Of a stretch of DNA of 24,204 bases, positions 17,358 to 24,204 are shown in pieces. The translations under genes and the position numbers were made by a program. Location: the NCBI GenBank assembly GCA_964643575.1, contig CAZXTD010000057.1, positions 1 to 24,204 on the forward strand. Reading direction: 5' to 3'. Below the pieces are notes generated by a model that saw only the letters and a list, made by a program, of their open reading frames with translations, was not told the origin of the DNA and made no database searches. Position 1 is the stretch's first letter; the number at the start of each line of letters is the position of its first letter. The DNA is from Glaciecola sp964643575. Its GTDB lineage: Bacteria > Pseudomonadota > Gammaproteobacteria > Enterobacterales > Alteromonadaceae.

Positions 17358-19490
17358 ATGGAATCTACTTTAATGCGCTTAAACGCAATAGCTAAGTATG
17401 CTCGTGCAGGCTTTATCGCAAGTTTTGTTTTGCTGTTTTTGGGAGCTTGTGCAACGCCAAGTAAACAAACATCAGTGCCGCGCACAACAGTTGAAAAAAC
17501 TGATACACAAATAGCCGAGCCTACTTCAAAACTCGCTCAATTAGCAATCAAGTACGCTAATGTTTCGGCGAGTCAAAACCCGCAGCGAAATGCCAACCTT
17601 TTAGCTTTAGCCAATAACGAAATCGAAGCAAATAATTGCGCAAGGGCAGAAATTATCTTAAAAGCAATTGAACCAAGTTTAATAGAGTCTGCCAACCAAT
17701 CAGTTTCATACTTATACAAAATTGAATGTACGCTAAATAAAATAAGCAGTAACCAAGCTTTTGCATCGAACAACAATGACTATAAAGACGCTAGCTTAGC
17801 ATCCGCTTCTGGCGCTTCAAATACGAGTCTTGCTGATTTACAGTATGCATCTAGCATAGAGTTGCTTGATACTTGGCAAGGGCGAGCCGAGGCCCGCGTG
17901 TTGACACCCATGCAGGCAGAGCGTTTGACGCTTGCACGGGCACAAATTGCCGCACTTCAGAATAACTATGATTTAGCAATTAAGCAGCTACTTACCTTGT
18001 CCAATAGCAATAATACTGACTCACTATCCACAATAAGCAAACAACAAAAGAACGATTTGTTGTGGCGCTGGTATTCTCGCCTTAACGCGCAACAGCAGCT
18101 TAGCTTGAGTCGTCAAGATCCGCTCATTAACGATATTTCGACGCTTTTTAGTATGATTCAAGACAGCTCAATTAACGATACCGTTCGTCAATCTTCCATT
18201 AAACAATGGTTAGCGCAAAAATCCTCAGCCAGCATAAGCACTCACCTGCCGCAACAACTTAAACGTTACCTAGCGCTCGAAAGAAGCAAACAAGGTCAAA
18301 TTGCCGTACTTTTGCCTTTATCAGGCAGGTTATCAAGTCAAGGTGAGGCAATTAAACAAGGTATGTTAAGCGCTTATTTGCGAGAAGTGAGTGAGTCGGC
18401 AAATAATATAAGCAAGCCGTCTAATCAACTCGTCTTTATTGACACTGGGTCTAATACTGAGATGCCCACAAGCGTGAATGCCGAATTACTTGCATCTTTT
18501 GATATGATTATTGGCCCTCTTTTAAAGTCGCATGTAGCGCGCATTGACTCATTTGCGTTACCGCAGTTAAAACAGGTGGTTTTAAATAAAGCCGAATCAG
18601 ATTCTCAAGCAAGCGTAAGCAGTGACAATAGCAATCACGGTAATGTAAGCACACTATCAAATTTCGAAGTCAGTTCCGAAAATGCTTCGATTACCGCATA
18701 CTTTGCTTTATCACCCGAACAAGAGGCCGAGCAGTTAGTCTTGCTGATGCGCAAACGCAATATTACTAGTCCTATCTTAATACGCGATAACTCTACTGTT
18801 TCAAATAGAATGGCAAGCGCATTTATCCAAGCTTGGGAAAATACCGAGCCTACAATAAAGAAAGCTAACACCAATACCCAGCGCAAAACCAACATACAAG
18901 AAATAACGTTCACCAGTAATAAAAGTATGCGTGTGGGCATAACGTCTGCGCTAGACGTATTGCAAAGCCAACAACGCATAAAACAGTTAGAAAACTTGAG
19001 TCAAGAGAGAGTTTATAGCGTAACCCGTAACCGCCGAGACATTGATGCCTTCGTGGTTTTTTCGCGACCCGACGAGCTTGAACTCATCAACCCTATTATT
19101 GAATCGAGTATTAGCCTTTTTACCAATGAACAATTGCCGGTTTTCGCTAGTTCGTATAGCTATGACCATAAACAAAGTAAAAATAGCCAAAGAGACTTAC
19201 GTAACTTAGTGTTTGTCGATATGCCTTGGTTAATTGAAAACAGTAATGGCAACAAGCGCAACGATGAACTATCTAAGCAAGTGGATGAACTGTTTAATCA
19301 GCCACCTAGCGCTTTTTTACGATTATTTGCTTTTGGTTATGATGCACTTGCAGTGGCCGACAACTTGGCACAATTGAGTATATTTGATCACATGAAAATT
19401 GATGGTTTGAGTGGCACACTTTCTTTAGATGGTTCACTTGAGCTGAATAGAGAGCTTGCTTGGTTTGCAATAACCGAAGGTAGCAATTAG
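17358..19490 (+). CDS. lpoA: penicillin-binding protein activator LpoA (outer-membrane lipoprotein)
   Basis: LpoA reaches from the outer membrane to activate the peptidoglycan synthase PBP1A. A signal peptide ends in the lipobox LGAC with C31 as the lipidated residue. The next 280 or so residues are helical and TPR-like, rich in A, Q, N and S, followed from about residue 315 (GQIAVLLPLSGRLSSQGEAIKQGM) by a periplasmic-binding-protein fold. The end LSGTLSLDGSLELNRELAWFAI is typical. At 710 residues it exceeds the E. coli form (678), mainly through N/S-rich inserts in the C-terminal domain. An alternative ATG lies five codons downstream. It heads the group lpoA-yraN-diaA-dolP. Confidence 0.94.
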   Translation: MESTLMRLNAIAKYARAGFIASFVLLFLGACATPSKQTSVPRTTVEKTDTQIAEPTSKLAQLAIKYANVSASQNPQRNANLLALANNEIEANNCARAEIILKAIEPSLIESANQSVSYLYKIECTLNKISSNQAFASNNNDYKDASLASASGASNTSLADLQYASSIELLDTWQGRAEARVLTPMQAERLTLARAQIAALQNNYDLAIKQLLTLSNSNNTDSLSTISKQQKNDLLWRWYSRLNAQQQLSLSRQDPLINDISTLFSMIQDSSINDTVRQSSIKQWLAQKSSASISTHLPQQLKRYLALERSKQGQIAVLLPLSGRLSSQGEAIKQGMLSAYLREVSESANNISKPSNQLVFIDTGSNTEMPTSVNAELLASFDMIIGPLLKSHVARIDSFALPQLKQVVLNKAESDSQASVSSDNSNHGNVSTLSNFEVSSENASITAYFALSPEQEAEQLVLLMRKRNITSPILIRDNSTVSNRMASAFIQAWENTEPTIKKANTNTQRKTNIQEITFTSNKSMRVGITSALDVLQSQQRIKQLENLSQERVYSVTRNRRDIDAFVVFSRPDELELINPIIESSISLFTNEQLPVFASSYSYDHKQSKNSQRDLRNLVFVDMPWLIENSNGNKRNDELSKQVDELFNQPPSAFLRLFAFGYDALAVADNLAQLSIFDHMKIDGLSGTLSLDGSLELNRELAWFAITEGSN

Positions 19491-19530
19491 ATACAAGAAC
19501 ATATGAGAATACGAAAGGAACTCGTCACTC

Positions 19531-20008
19531 ATGGACAAATTTAGACAGGCAAAACAAGATGGTATTAATGCAGAACAGCGCGCAAAACGCTATTTACGCG
19601 AACACGGTTTGCAGTTTATAGAACAAAATTATCGCGTCAAATTAGGGGAAATTGACCTCATCTTTAAACAAAATGACACGCTATTATTTGTTGAAGTAAA
19701 ATACAGACAAACCGCAAGCCATGGTTACGCCGCTTAATATTTCACAGCGAGTAAAAGAAGTAAAATGAACNNNNNNNNNNTTGGTCTGGTAATAGTAATG
19801 GGCAAAGAAATAGAAATGTTCTAGATTATGTAGATCCTACAATCCCAGATGATGTTACAGAAAGTACAACAGACCAAACAAGTAACACAGGTTTAATTAA
19901 ATTAAGTGCTATTTACAAGAACATAAATTAAACTTGCATCACACAAATTTACGTATTGATGTAATTGCTATAGACAACCAAGAACTAACTTGGCTAATTG
20001 GCGTCTAG
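19531..20008 (+). pseudogene. yraN: YraN (UPF0102) family protein, disrupted
   Basis: YraN proteins have an endonuclease-like fold and no settled function. Residues 1-68 are family-like (GINAEQRAKRYLREHG, NYRVKLGEIDLIF, FVEVKYRQT with the E-D-E-x-K pattern). An in-frame TAA at 19735-19737 then replaces an expected glutamate codon, because the same frame continues with YFTASKRSKMN as in relatives. A 10-N gap and about 120 bases of unrelated sequence follow. From about 19904 the normal C-terminus returns (YLQEHKLNLHHTNLRIDVIA to LTWLIGV, stop at 20006-20008). An intact version would have about 120 residues. Either the gene is dead or this part is misassembled. Confidence 0.75.
19771..19780. other. 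assembly gap of 10 N inside yraN
   Basis: Ten N bases at the point where YraN homology stops. The sequence on its right side (19781 to about 19903) does not belong to YraN, so this join is suspect. Confidence 0.95.
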
Positions 20009-20066
20009 ATAAGCAGGGCTTTTGCCAATAATAAATACTTATGGAAACCGAATTACCATGACCAGT

Positions 20067-20660
20067 ATGATAGACAATATCAAAAAAAGCTTTACCGAGA
20101 GCATACAAACCAAAATAGCTGCCGCTGAGGCACTACCTGAACCTATCGAAAAGGGCGCAAAGATGATGATTGATGCACTCATTAGAGGAAACAAGATCTT
20201 ATCTTGCGGAAATGGAGGTTCGGCTGGCGATGCGCAACACTTTTCTTCGGAATTGCTCAATCGATACGAGCGCAATCGACCGTCTCTGCCTGCAATGGCA
20301 CTTACCACCGACAGTTCTACTATTACCTCTATCGCTAACGACTTTTCGTATGACGAAGTGTTTTCGAAGCAAGTGAAAGCGCTAGGTCAAGCGGGAGATA
20401 TCCTACTGGCTATTTCAACCAGTGGTAATTCTGCAAACGTTATTAATGCAATGCAGGCCGCGCTTGCTCGCGATATGACGATTGTTGCGCTTACTGGCAA
20501 AGACGGTGGCGAAATGGCAGGGTTTATTGGTGAAAACGACTGTGAGATTAGAGTTCCTTCATCGCGAACAGCACGAATCCAAGAAGTTCACTTGTTAGTG
20601 ATACACAACTTATGTGAATCTATCGACAATGCGCTTTTTCCTATCGTAAGCGGAGACTAA
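20067..20660 (+). CDS. diaA: SIS-domain protein, DiaA / phosphoheptose isomerase GmhA family
   Basis: In E. coli the gene at this place is DiaA, which binds DnaA and times replication initiation; in Pseudomonas the gene in the same order is annotated as GmhA, which makes heptose precursors for lipopolysaccharide. The 197 residues form one SIS domain. The N-terminus FTESIQTKIAAAEALP is almost that of DiaA, and L190-F191 match the DnaA-contact residues. Yet H58, E62 (HFSSELLNRY), Q172 and H180 (RIQEVHLLVIH) match the GmhA zinc ligands, two of which E. coli DiaA lacks. The start at 20067 aligns exactly with DiaA; ATG at 20058 and TTG at 20022 are alternatives. Confidence 0.9.
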   Translation: MIDNIKKSFTESIQTKIAAAEALPEPIEKGAKMMIDALIRGNKILSCGNGGSAGDAQHFSSELLNRYERNRPSLPAMALTTDSSTITSIANDFSYDEVFSKQVKALGQAGDILLAISTSGNSANVINAMQAALARDMTIVALTGKDGGEMAGFIGENDCEIRVPSSRTARIQEVHLLVIHNLCESIDNALFPIVSGD

Positions 20661-20667
20661 ATATCTC

Positions 20668-21252
20668 ATGAAAAAGTCATCAATGTTAAGTTTGGTCATC
20701 GCGGTTGGTGTAATTGTGTCATTACAAGGTTGTGTATCTGTAGTTGCTGTAGGTGCAGCAGGCACAGCAGCTGCAACAACAAGCGACAGACGAACTCTTG
20801 GCACACAGATAGACGACAAAACAATGTCGGCTCGAGTGAGCACTGCTATTAATAAAATACCCAATGTTGAAGAGCAAGCAGACGTGAGTGTGCATGTGTA
20901 TAACGGACAAGTTTTATTAACTGGCCAATCGTTGACACAAGAAATCATTCAACAGTCAGAGGCCGCAGCCAAGAGCGTTGAGCATGTGCTAAAAGTCCAT
21001 AATCAGGTACGCCTGGGAACGCCAATACCCACCAGTTCAACCATCAATGACATCTGGCTTGGTACTAAAATTCGAACACTGATGACCACCGACAACGATG
21101 TGCCCTTGCTCAAACTTGATTTAATAGTAGAAGATAGCGAAGTGTTTATTATGGGCCAGTTAACTAAGCAAGAGGCTAGCGCAACGGTTGAGCTTGTGAG
21201 AAATGTAGATGGTGTGGCTAAAGTAATAAGAGTAATGGAGCTGATTAACTAG
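20668..21252 (+). CDS. dolP: outer-membrane lipoprotein DolP (YraP), two BON domains
   Basis: DolP binds anionic phospholipid in the outer membrane and supports envelope integrity and the BAM complex. The signal peptide ends with the lipobox LQGC, so C22 is lipidated. Two BON domains follow: about 48-113 (DKTMSARVSTAINKIP ... VHNQVRLG) and about 126-192 (IWLGTKIRTLM ... VAKVIRVMELI). The length of 194 is normal (E. coli 191). It starts 7 bases after diaA. It faces sspB on the other strand, about 40 bases away, as in Pseudomonas and related genomes. Confidence 0.95.
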   Translation: MKKSSMLSLVIAVGVIVSLQGCVSVVAVGAAGTAAATTSDRRTLGTQIDDKTMSARVSTAINKIPNVEEQADVSVHVYNGQVLLTGQSLTQEIIQQSEAAAKSVEHVLKVHNQVRLGTPIPTSSTINDIWLGTKIRTLMTTDNDVPLLKLDLIVEDSEVFIMGQLTKQEASATVELVRNVDGVAKVIRVMELIN

Positions 21253-21291
21253 TTAATCATTACTAGTAGAATCACTCACCATTGCATTTTA

Positions 21292-21771
21292 TTATTTGAC
21301 GACGCGAAGACCGGGCTTGTTCTTCGNNNNNNNNNNNNNNNNNNNNNNNNNNNNNNNNNNNNNNNNNNNNNNNNNNNNNNNNNNNNNNNNNNNNNNNNNN
21401 NNNNNNNNNNNNNNNNNNNNNNNNNNATCGGGCGCTTCATTTTGAGCAGGTGGTTCAGGAACCGTAAACACTGTGCCTGCTCCGTTTTCCTTTGCATACA
21501 CTGCACTTACCGCCACGCAAGGAAAAGAAACCAACATAGGCTGACCAGAGAATCGAGCTTGAAAACTTATCCACTCAAGATCTATCGAAAAGTTAACGCA
21601 AGCGCTTGGTGATACATTGAGAACAATTTGCCCGTTATTGACGAATTGAGTCGGAATTTGTACGCCAGGGTAATTAGCATCTACGACCATATAAGGCGTG
21701 CAGTCATTGTCGATTATCCAATCGAAAAACGCACGTAGTAAATAAGGCTGGTTAGATGTCATGTCTTTCAT
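21292..21771 (-). CDS. sspB: ClpXP protease specificity-enhancing factor SspB (contains gap)
   Basis: SspB is a dimeric adaptor that delivers ssrA-tagged and other proteins to ClpXP. The folded substrate-binding domain (about 1-110) is clear: QPYLLRAFFDWIIDNDCTPY, GQIVLNVSPSA and VSAVYAKENGAGTVF. The flexible acidic linker is hidden by a 100-N gap. The last ten residues, KNKPGLRVVK, match the ClpX-docking tail (E. coli ends RPALRVVK). The first ATG is preferred over the ATG three codons later because GGAGG lies 7 bases upstream of it. It follows sspA by 35 bases. Confidence 0.95.
   Translation of the reverse strand: MKDMTSNQPYLLRAFFDWIIDNDCTPYMVVDANYPGVQIPTQFVNNGQIVLNVSPSACVNFSIDLEWISFQARFSGQPMLVSFPCVAVSAVYAKENGAGTVFTVPEPPAQNEAPDXXXXXXXXXXXXXXXXXXXXXXXXXXXXXXXXXXKNKPGLRVVK
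21327..21426. other. assembly gap of 100 N inside sspB
   Basis: Exactly 100 N, probably a placeholder for unknown length. It covers the linker between the SspB domain and its ClpX-binding tail. As written it would leave about 159 residues, close to the E. coli 165, so the true gap is probably of similar size. Confidence 0.95.
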
Positions 21772-21806
21772 ACAAATTCCTCCACAATACTCTTAAACTG
21801 ATCCGT

Positions 21807-22439
21807 TTAAAGAGGATTATGGATCTCACGTTCTTGATCGGTAAGCGATGCTTTAAACGAACCTCGTTCGAAAATACGCTTCATGTAGGCGACTACTTCA
21901 CGACTGCCTTGACCATCAAGCTCAATATCTAGCGCAGGAAGGCGCCACAATAACGGTGCTAAATAACAGTCTACGAGGCTAAACTCTTCGCTCATAAAGT
22001 AGTCTGTCTCAGCAAAAATAGGCGCAAGGCTAAGTATGGCTTCTTTTAACTCAACACGTGCTTCTTCTGCGCCAGCTTCGTTGCGAAATACTCGAGACGC
22101 TAACGAATACCAATCTTGCTGAATGCGGTGCATCATTAAGCGACTCTGACCACGTGATACAGGATACACTGGCATGAGAGGTGGATGTGGAAAACGCTCA
22201 TCTAGGTATTCCATGATGATGTGCGATTTATATAAGACAAGCTCTCTGTCTACAAGCGTAGGGACCGTTCCGTAAGGGTTAAGCTCGAGTAACTCTTCAT
22301 TTATCTGATTAGGGTCGGTGTAAATTATTTCAACGCCAACACCCTTTTCAGCGAGCACTATGCGCACTTGATGAGAGTAAATATCTATGTTGTCAGAAAA
22401 CATAGTCATTATAGAACGTTTGTTAGTGGCTACTGCCAT
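21807..22439 (-). CDS. sspA: stringent starvation protein A
   Basis: SspA is a glutathione-transferase-like protein that binds RNA polymerase and modulates transcription in starvation and acid stress. The 210 residues show a thioredoxin-like N-terminal domain (MTMFSDNIDIYSHQVRIVLAEKGV, NPYGTVPTLVDRELVLYKSH, IMEYLDERFPHPPLMP) and a helical C-terminal domain. The PHPPLMP stretch is the conserved surface patch known to be needed by E. coli SspA. A strong GGAGG stands 5-6 bases before the ATG. It is followed by sspB and preceded by the petC terminator. Confidence 0.97.
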   Translation of the reverse strand: MAVATNKRSIMTMFSDNIDIYSHQVRIVLAEKGVGVEIIYTDPNQINEELLELNPYGTVPTLVDRELVLYKSHIIMEYLDERFPHPPLMPVYPVSRGQSRLMMHRIQQDWYSLASRVFRNEAGAEEARVELKEAILSLAPIFAETDYFMSEEFSLVDCYLAPLLWRLPALDIELDGQGSREVVAYMKRIFERGSFKASLTDQEREIHNPL

Positions 22440-22455
22440 TAAAACCTCCGCAAGA

Positions 22456-22479
22456 TTTGTAGTGCTTTGCAGCTACAAA
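22456..22479 (-). promoter_or_regulatory. hairpin in the sspA leader next to the ribosome binding site
   Basis: TTTGTAG (22456-22462) pairs with CTACAAA (22473-22479), extended by TGC/GCA across a one-base bulge, with a 3-base loop. The stem ends about 6 bases before the GGAGG of sspA. It could influence translation; no known regulator is assigned. Confidence 0.35.
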
Positions 22480-22530
22480 AATTTGTTGTTAAATATTGCT
22501 GTTATTTTTTACTGCTAAATCATAACACAT

Positions 22531-22576
22531 AAAAAGGGGCGCTATTTTTCAATAGTGCCCCTCAAAAAATAGCGCC
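22531..22576 (-). terminator. petC terminator with two competing hairpins
   Basis: On the minus strand, the arms 22551-22562 and 22535-22546 form a GC-rich stem (one C-A mismatch) followed by TTTTT, a standard rho-independent terminator. The segment 22565-22576 can instead pair perfectly over 12 bp with 22538-22549. Both start within 30 bases of the petC stop codon. Confidence 0.8.
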
Positions 22577-22589
22577 AAATTGTATACTA

Positions 22590-23321
22590 TTACTTCACAT
22601 CCCGCCAGTATTCTTTCTTAAGCAATAGCGCTAACACAAAGAATATAACAATGAATATGAGTACGTTGCGGCCAATTGCTTCAGACTGCAAACGCGAAGG
22701 CTCACCAGAGTATTCTAAGAAATTCACTAGGTCTTCTATCGCCACATCATATTCTTCAGCGTTTAATTTGCCGTTACCGTCGGTCGTGAGGCCATTCGGA
22801 CGTTCTACCATCTCACCATCAACCATAACTGTTTCTGTTGCTAAGCGAGGCGTTCCTTGTAAGCCTTCCAACACATGTGGCATACCCACATTAGGAAAAA
22901 CTAAGTTGTTAACGCCAAACGTTTTACTCTCATCCACATAAAACGTACGCATATAAGTGTAAATCCACTCTGGACCTCGTACACGAGCGACCAGCGTTAG
23001 GTCAGGAGGTGGAGCACCAAACCATGTTGCACTGTCAACTGCAGGCATCGGAGATGTAATGTAATCAGATACCTTTTCGCCAGTAAACTGAAGATACTGT
23101 TGACCTAAGTCTTCAGGAATACCTAGGTCGTTAAACGTACGCTGGTAACGTTGATACTGCATTTGGTGACAACCTAAGCAGTAGTTCATGAATATTCTTG
23201 CACCATTTTGCAAAGACGCTTTATCTTTAAGGTCAATATTCACATCGTCTAGCGGATAATTAGAACCTGCAGCAAAGGCAAAACTAGGAACCAATAGTAA
23301 TAATGCTAACCATTTTTTCAT
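22590..23321 (-). CDS. petC: ubiquinol-cytochrome c reductase, cytochrome c1
   Basis: Cytochrome c1 carries electrons from the Rieske protein to soluble cytochrome c in complex III. A signal peptide (about 1-17, ending AFA) is followed by the heme c site C48-L-G-C51-H52. M147 in PNVGMPHVLE is the probable sixth heme ligand. The C-terminal helix (about 217-235) anchors the protein, ending KKEYWRDVK. The 243 residues are typical for gammaproteobacteria. An EF-hand-like loop (TTDGNGKLNAEE, 179-190) is present. Its ATG overlaps the stop codon of petB as ATGA, indicating coupled translation. Confidence 0.97.
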   Translation of the reverse strand: MKKWLALLLLVPSFAFAAGSNYPLDDVNIDLKDKASLQNGARIFMNYCLGCHQMQYQRYQRTFNDLGIPEDLGQQYLQFTGEKVSDYITSPMPAVDSATWFGAPPPDLTLVARVRGPEWIYTYMRTFYVDESKTFGVNNLVFPNVGMPHVLEGLQGTPRLATETVMVDGEMVERPNGLTTDGNGKLNAEEYDVAIEDLVNFLEYSGEPSRLQSEAIGRNVLIFIVIFFVLALLLKKEYWRDVK

Positions 23322-24204
23322 CGTGGTATCCTCGTCGGTACAGGTTTCGTCTTCTCATTTTTAGAATAGATAAACAGCAATATAAAGAAGCCAAAATACA
23401 TCACTGTAGCAATTTGCGAAGCAGTAATTTTCCAAGCTTCTTGTGGTGTTCCACCAAGATAGCCCAAGAATATAAACACAATTGCAAACACGATAAGGTT
23501 AGCAGTGTGTAAGCCACTTCTGTAGCGCCATGAGCGAACGTTACTGCGGTCAAACCATGGTAAAGCAAACAAGAATGCTATTGCACTGAACATCGCAATA
23601 ACACCCATTAGCTTGTCAGGCACAGCCTTCAAGATTGCATAAAACGGTGTGAAGTACCAAACAGGGAAAATATGCTCTGGTGTTTTAAGTGGGTTCGCAA
23701 TTTCAAAGTTTGGATGTTCTAAGAACTTACCGCCCATCTCAGGTGCGAAAAACATAATGTAACAAAAAGCAAACAAGAAAATACTAAATGCCACCAAATC
23801 TTTGAGCACAATGTGTGGGAAGAATGGCACTACATCATCGGCGATGTCGTACTTTTTAGTGTAATATTCGTGGATTTCCCACTTGGTTTTGTCTTCTTCA
23901 GCAAGGCTTCCTTTAGGATGCTTAATGTTCACACCGTCTGGGTTGTTTGAGCCAACTTCGTGAAGCGCAATAATGTGTAAAAACACCAAAATAACGATAA
24001 CGAGTGGCAGAGCGATAACGTGCAGAGCAAAGAAGCGGTTTAGCGTTGCGCCAGAAATAACGTAGTCACCTTGAATCCATTCAACAAGATCTGGGCCTAC
24101 AACCGGTATTGCACTAAACAAAGATACATTTACCTGTGCGCCCCAGTAAGACATCTGACCCCATGGCAATACATATCCCTTGAAAGCTTCAGCCATCAAG
24201 GCAA
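23318..24204 (-). CDS. petB: ubiquinol-cytochrome c reductase, cytochrome b (partial)
   Basis: Cytochrome b is the quinol-oxidising membrane core of complex III. Only the C-terminal part is in the window; the frame is open to the right edge (preceding residues read A-L before MAEAFKGYVLPWGQMSYWGAQV), so the apparent start near 24199 is internal. Two heme-ligand histidines are visible in FFALHVIALPLV and VFLHIIALH, spaced 14 apart. The Qo-site motif reads PVWY (HIFPVWYFTPFYAIL) instead of the PEWY of mitochondria. It overlaps petC by 4 bases. Confidence 0.97.
   Translation of the reverse strand, partial: ALMAEAFKGYVLPWGQMSYWGAQVNVSLFSAIPVVGPDLVEWIQGDYVISGATLNRFFALHVIALPLVIVILVFLHIIALHEVGSNNPDGVNIKHPKGSLAEEDKTKWEIHEYYTKKYDIADDVVPFFPHIVLKDLVAFSIFLFAFCYIMFFAPEMGGKFLEHPNFEIANPLKTPEHIFPVWYFTPFYAILKAVPDKLMGVIAMFSAIAFLFALPWFDRSNVRSWRYRSGLHTANLIVFAIVFIFLGYLGGTPQEAWKITASQIATVMYFGFFILLFIYSKNEKTKPVPTRIPR

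Noticed and set aside
18635..18979. 114-residue minus-strand open frame inside lpoA
   Set aside because: It is antisense to the N/S-rich part of LpoA, has no ribosome binding site and no family likeness.
19782..19931. Open frame of 49 codons after the yraN gap, possibly a separate small gene
   Set aside because: It has no start codon context, begins at the gap and overlaps the returning YraN C-terminus. It is more likely a piece of inserted or misjoined sequence.
1..24204. A hidden defence, mobile or otherwise novel system
   Set aside because: Apart from the damaged yraN, every sizeable open stretch is explained by known core families. No integrase, transposase, repeat array, toxin-antitoxin pair or unusual gene cluster is visible.

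Overview
The window is a stretch of ordinary core chromosome from a marine-type gammaproteobacterium, most likely in the Alteromonadales (Alteromonas/Glaciecola-like). The evidence is a complete-type Na+-NQR operon, FabV as enoyl reductase, a divergent mdh/argR pair, the lpoA-yraN-diaA-dolP cluster beside sspB-sspA-petC-petB, moderate GC content and AAGGAG/GGAGG ribosome binding sites. The sequence is a draft assembly with three runs of N (269-278, 19771-19780, 21327-21426). I found no phage, transposase, CRISPR array, tRNA or rRNA, and no convincing undescribed system.

Layout. 1-5463 (minus): nqrA-nqrB-nqrC-nqrD-nqrE-nqrF, tightly packed; nqrF is cut by the window edge and by a gap. 5464-5897: non-coding nqr leader plus a perfect 15-bp hairpin behind fabV. 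5898-7079 (minus): fabV. 7360-10403 (minus): a TRAP transporter transcribed dctQ-dctM-dctP. 10653-11273 (minus): fklB, with a clear terminator behind it. 11599-14158 (plus): ppc, broken by a small frame-changing deletion near codon 107. 14160-14660 (plus): a SpoU/TrmH-type RNA methyltransferase, convergent with mdh (14711-15649, minus) across a shared terminator. argR (15879-16343, plus) diverges from mdh and converges with rsmI (16354-17193, minus). lpoA, a damaged yraN, diaA/gmhA and dolP run on plus (17358-21252). They converge with sspB, sspA, petC and petB on minus (21292-24204).

How the genes work together. The two ends encode respiratory complexes: the Na+-pumping NADH:quinone oxidoreductase on the left, and cytochrome b and c1 of the bc1 complex on the right. 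The middle holds central carbon metabolism (ppc, mdh), uptake of an organic acid-like substrate (TRAP), fatty acid synthesis (fabV), arginine control (argR), envelope upkeep (lpoA, dolP), RNA modification (rsmI, the SpoU-type enzyme) and ClpXP adaptor/stress proteins (sspA, sspB).

The points most worth checking are the ppc deletion at a 4-bp microhomology, the yraN stop plus foreign segment beside a gap, a SIS-domain protein carrying both GmhA zinc ligands and the DiaA DnaA-binding residues, a candidate pair of ARG boxes between mdh and argR, mutually exclusive hairpins between petC and sspA, and several unexplained palindromes in gene leaders.
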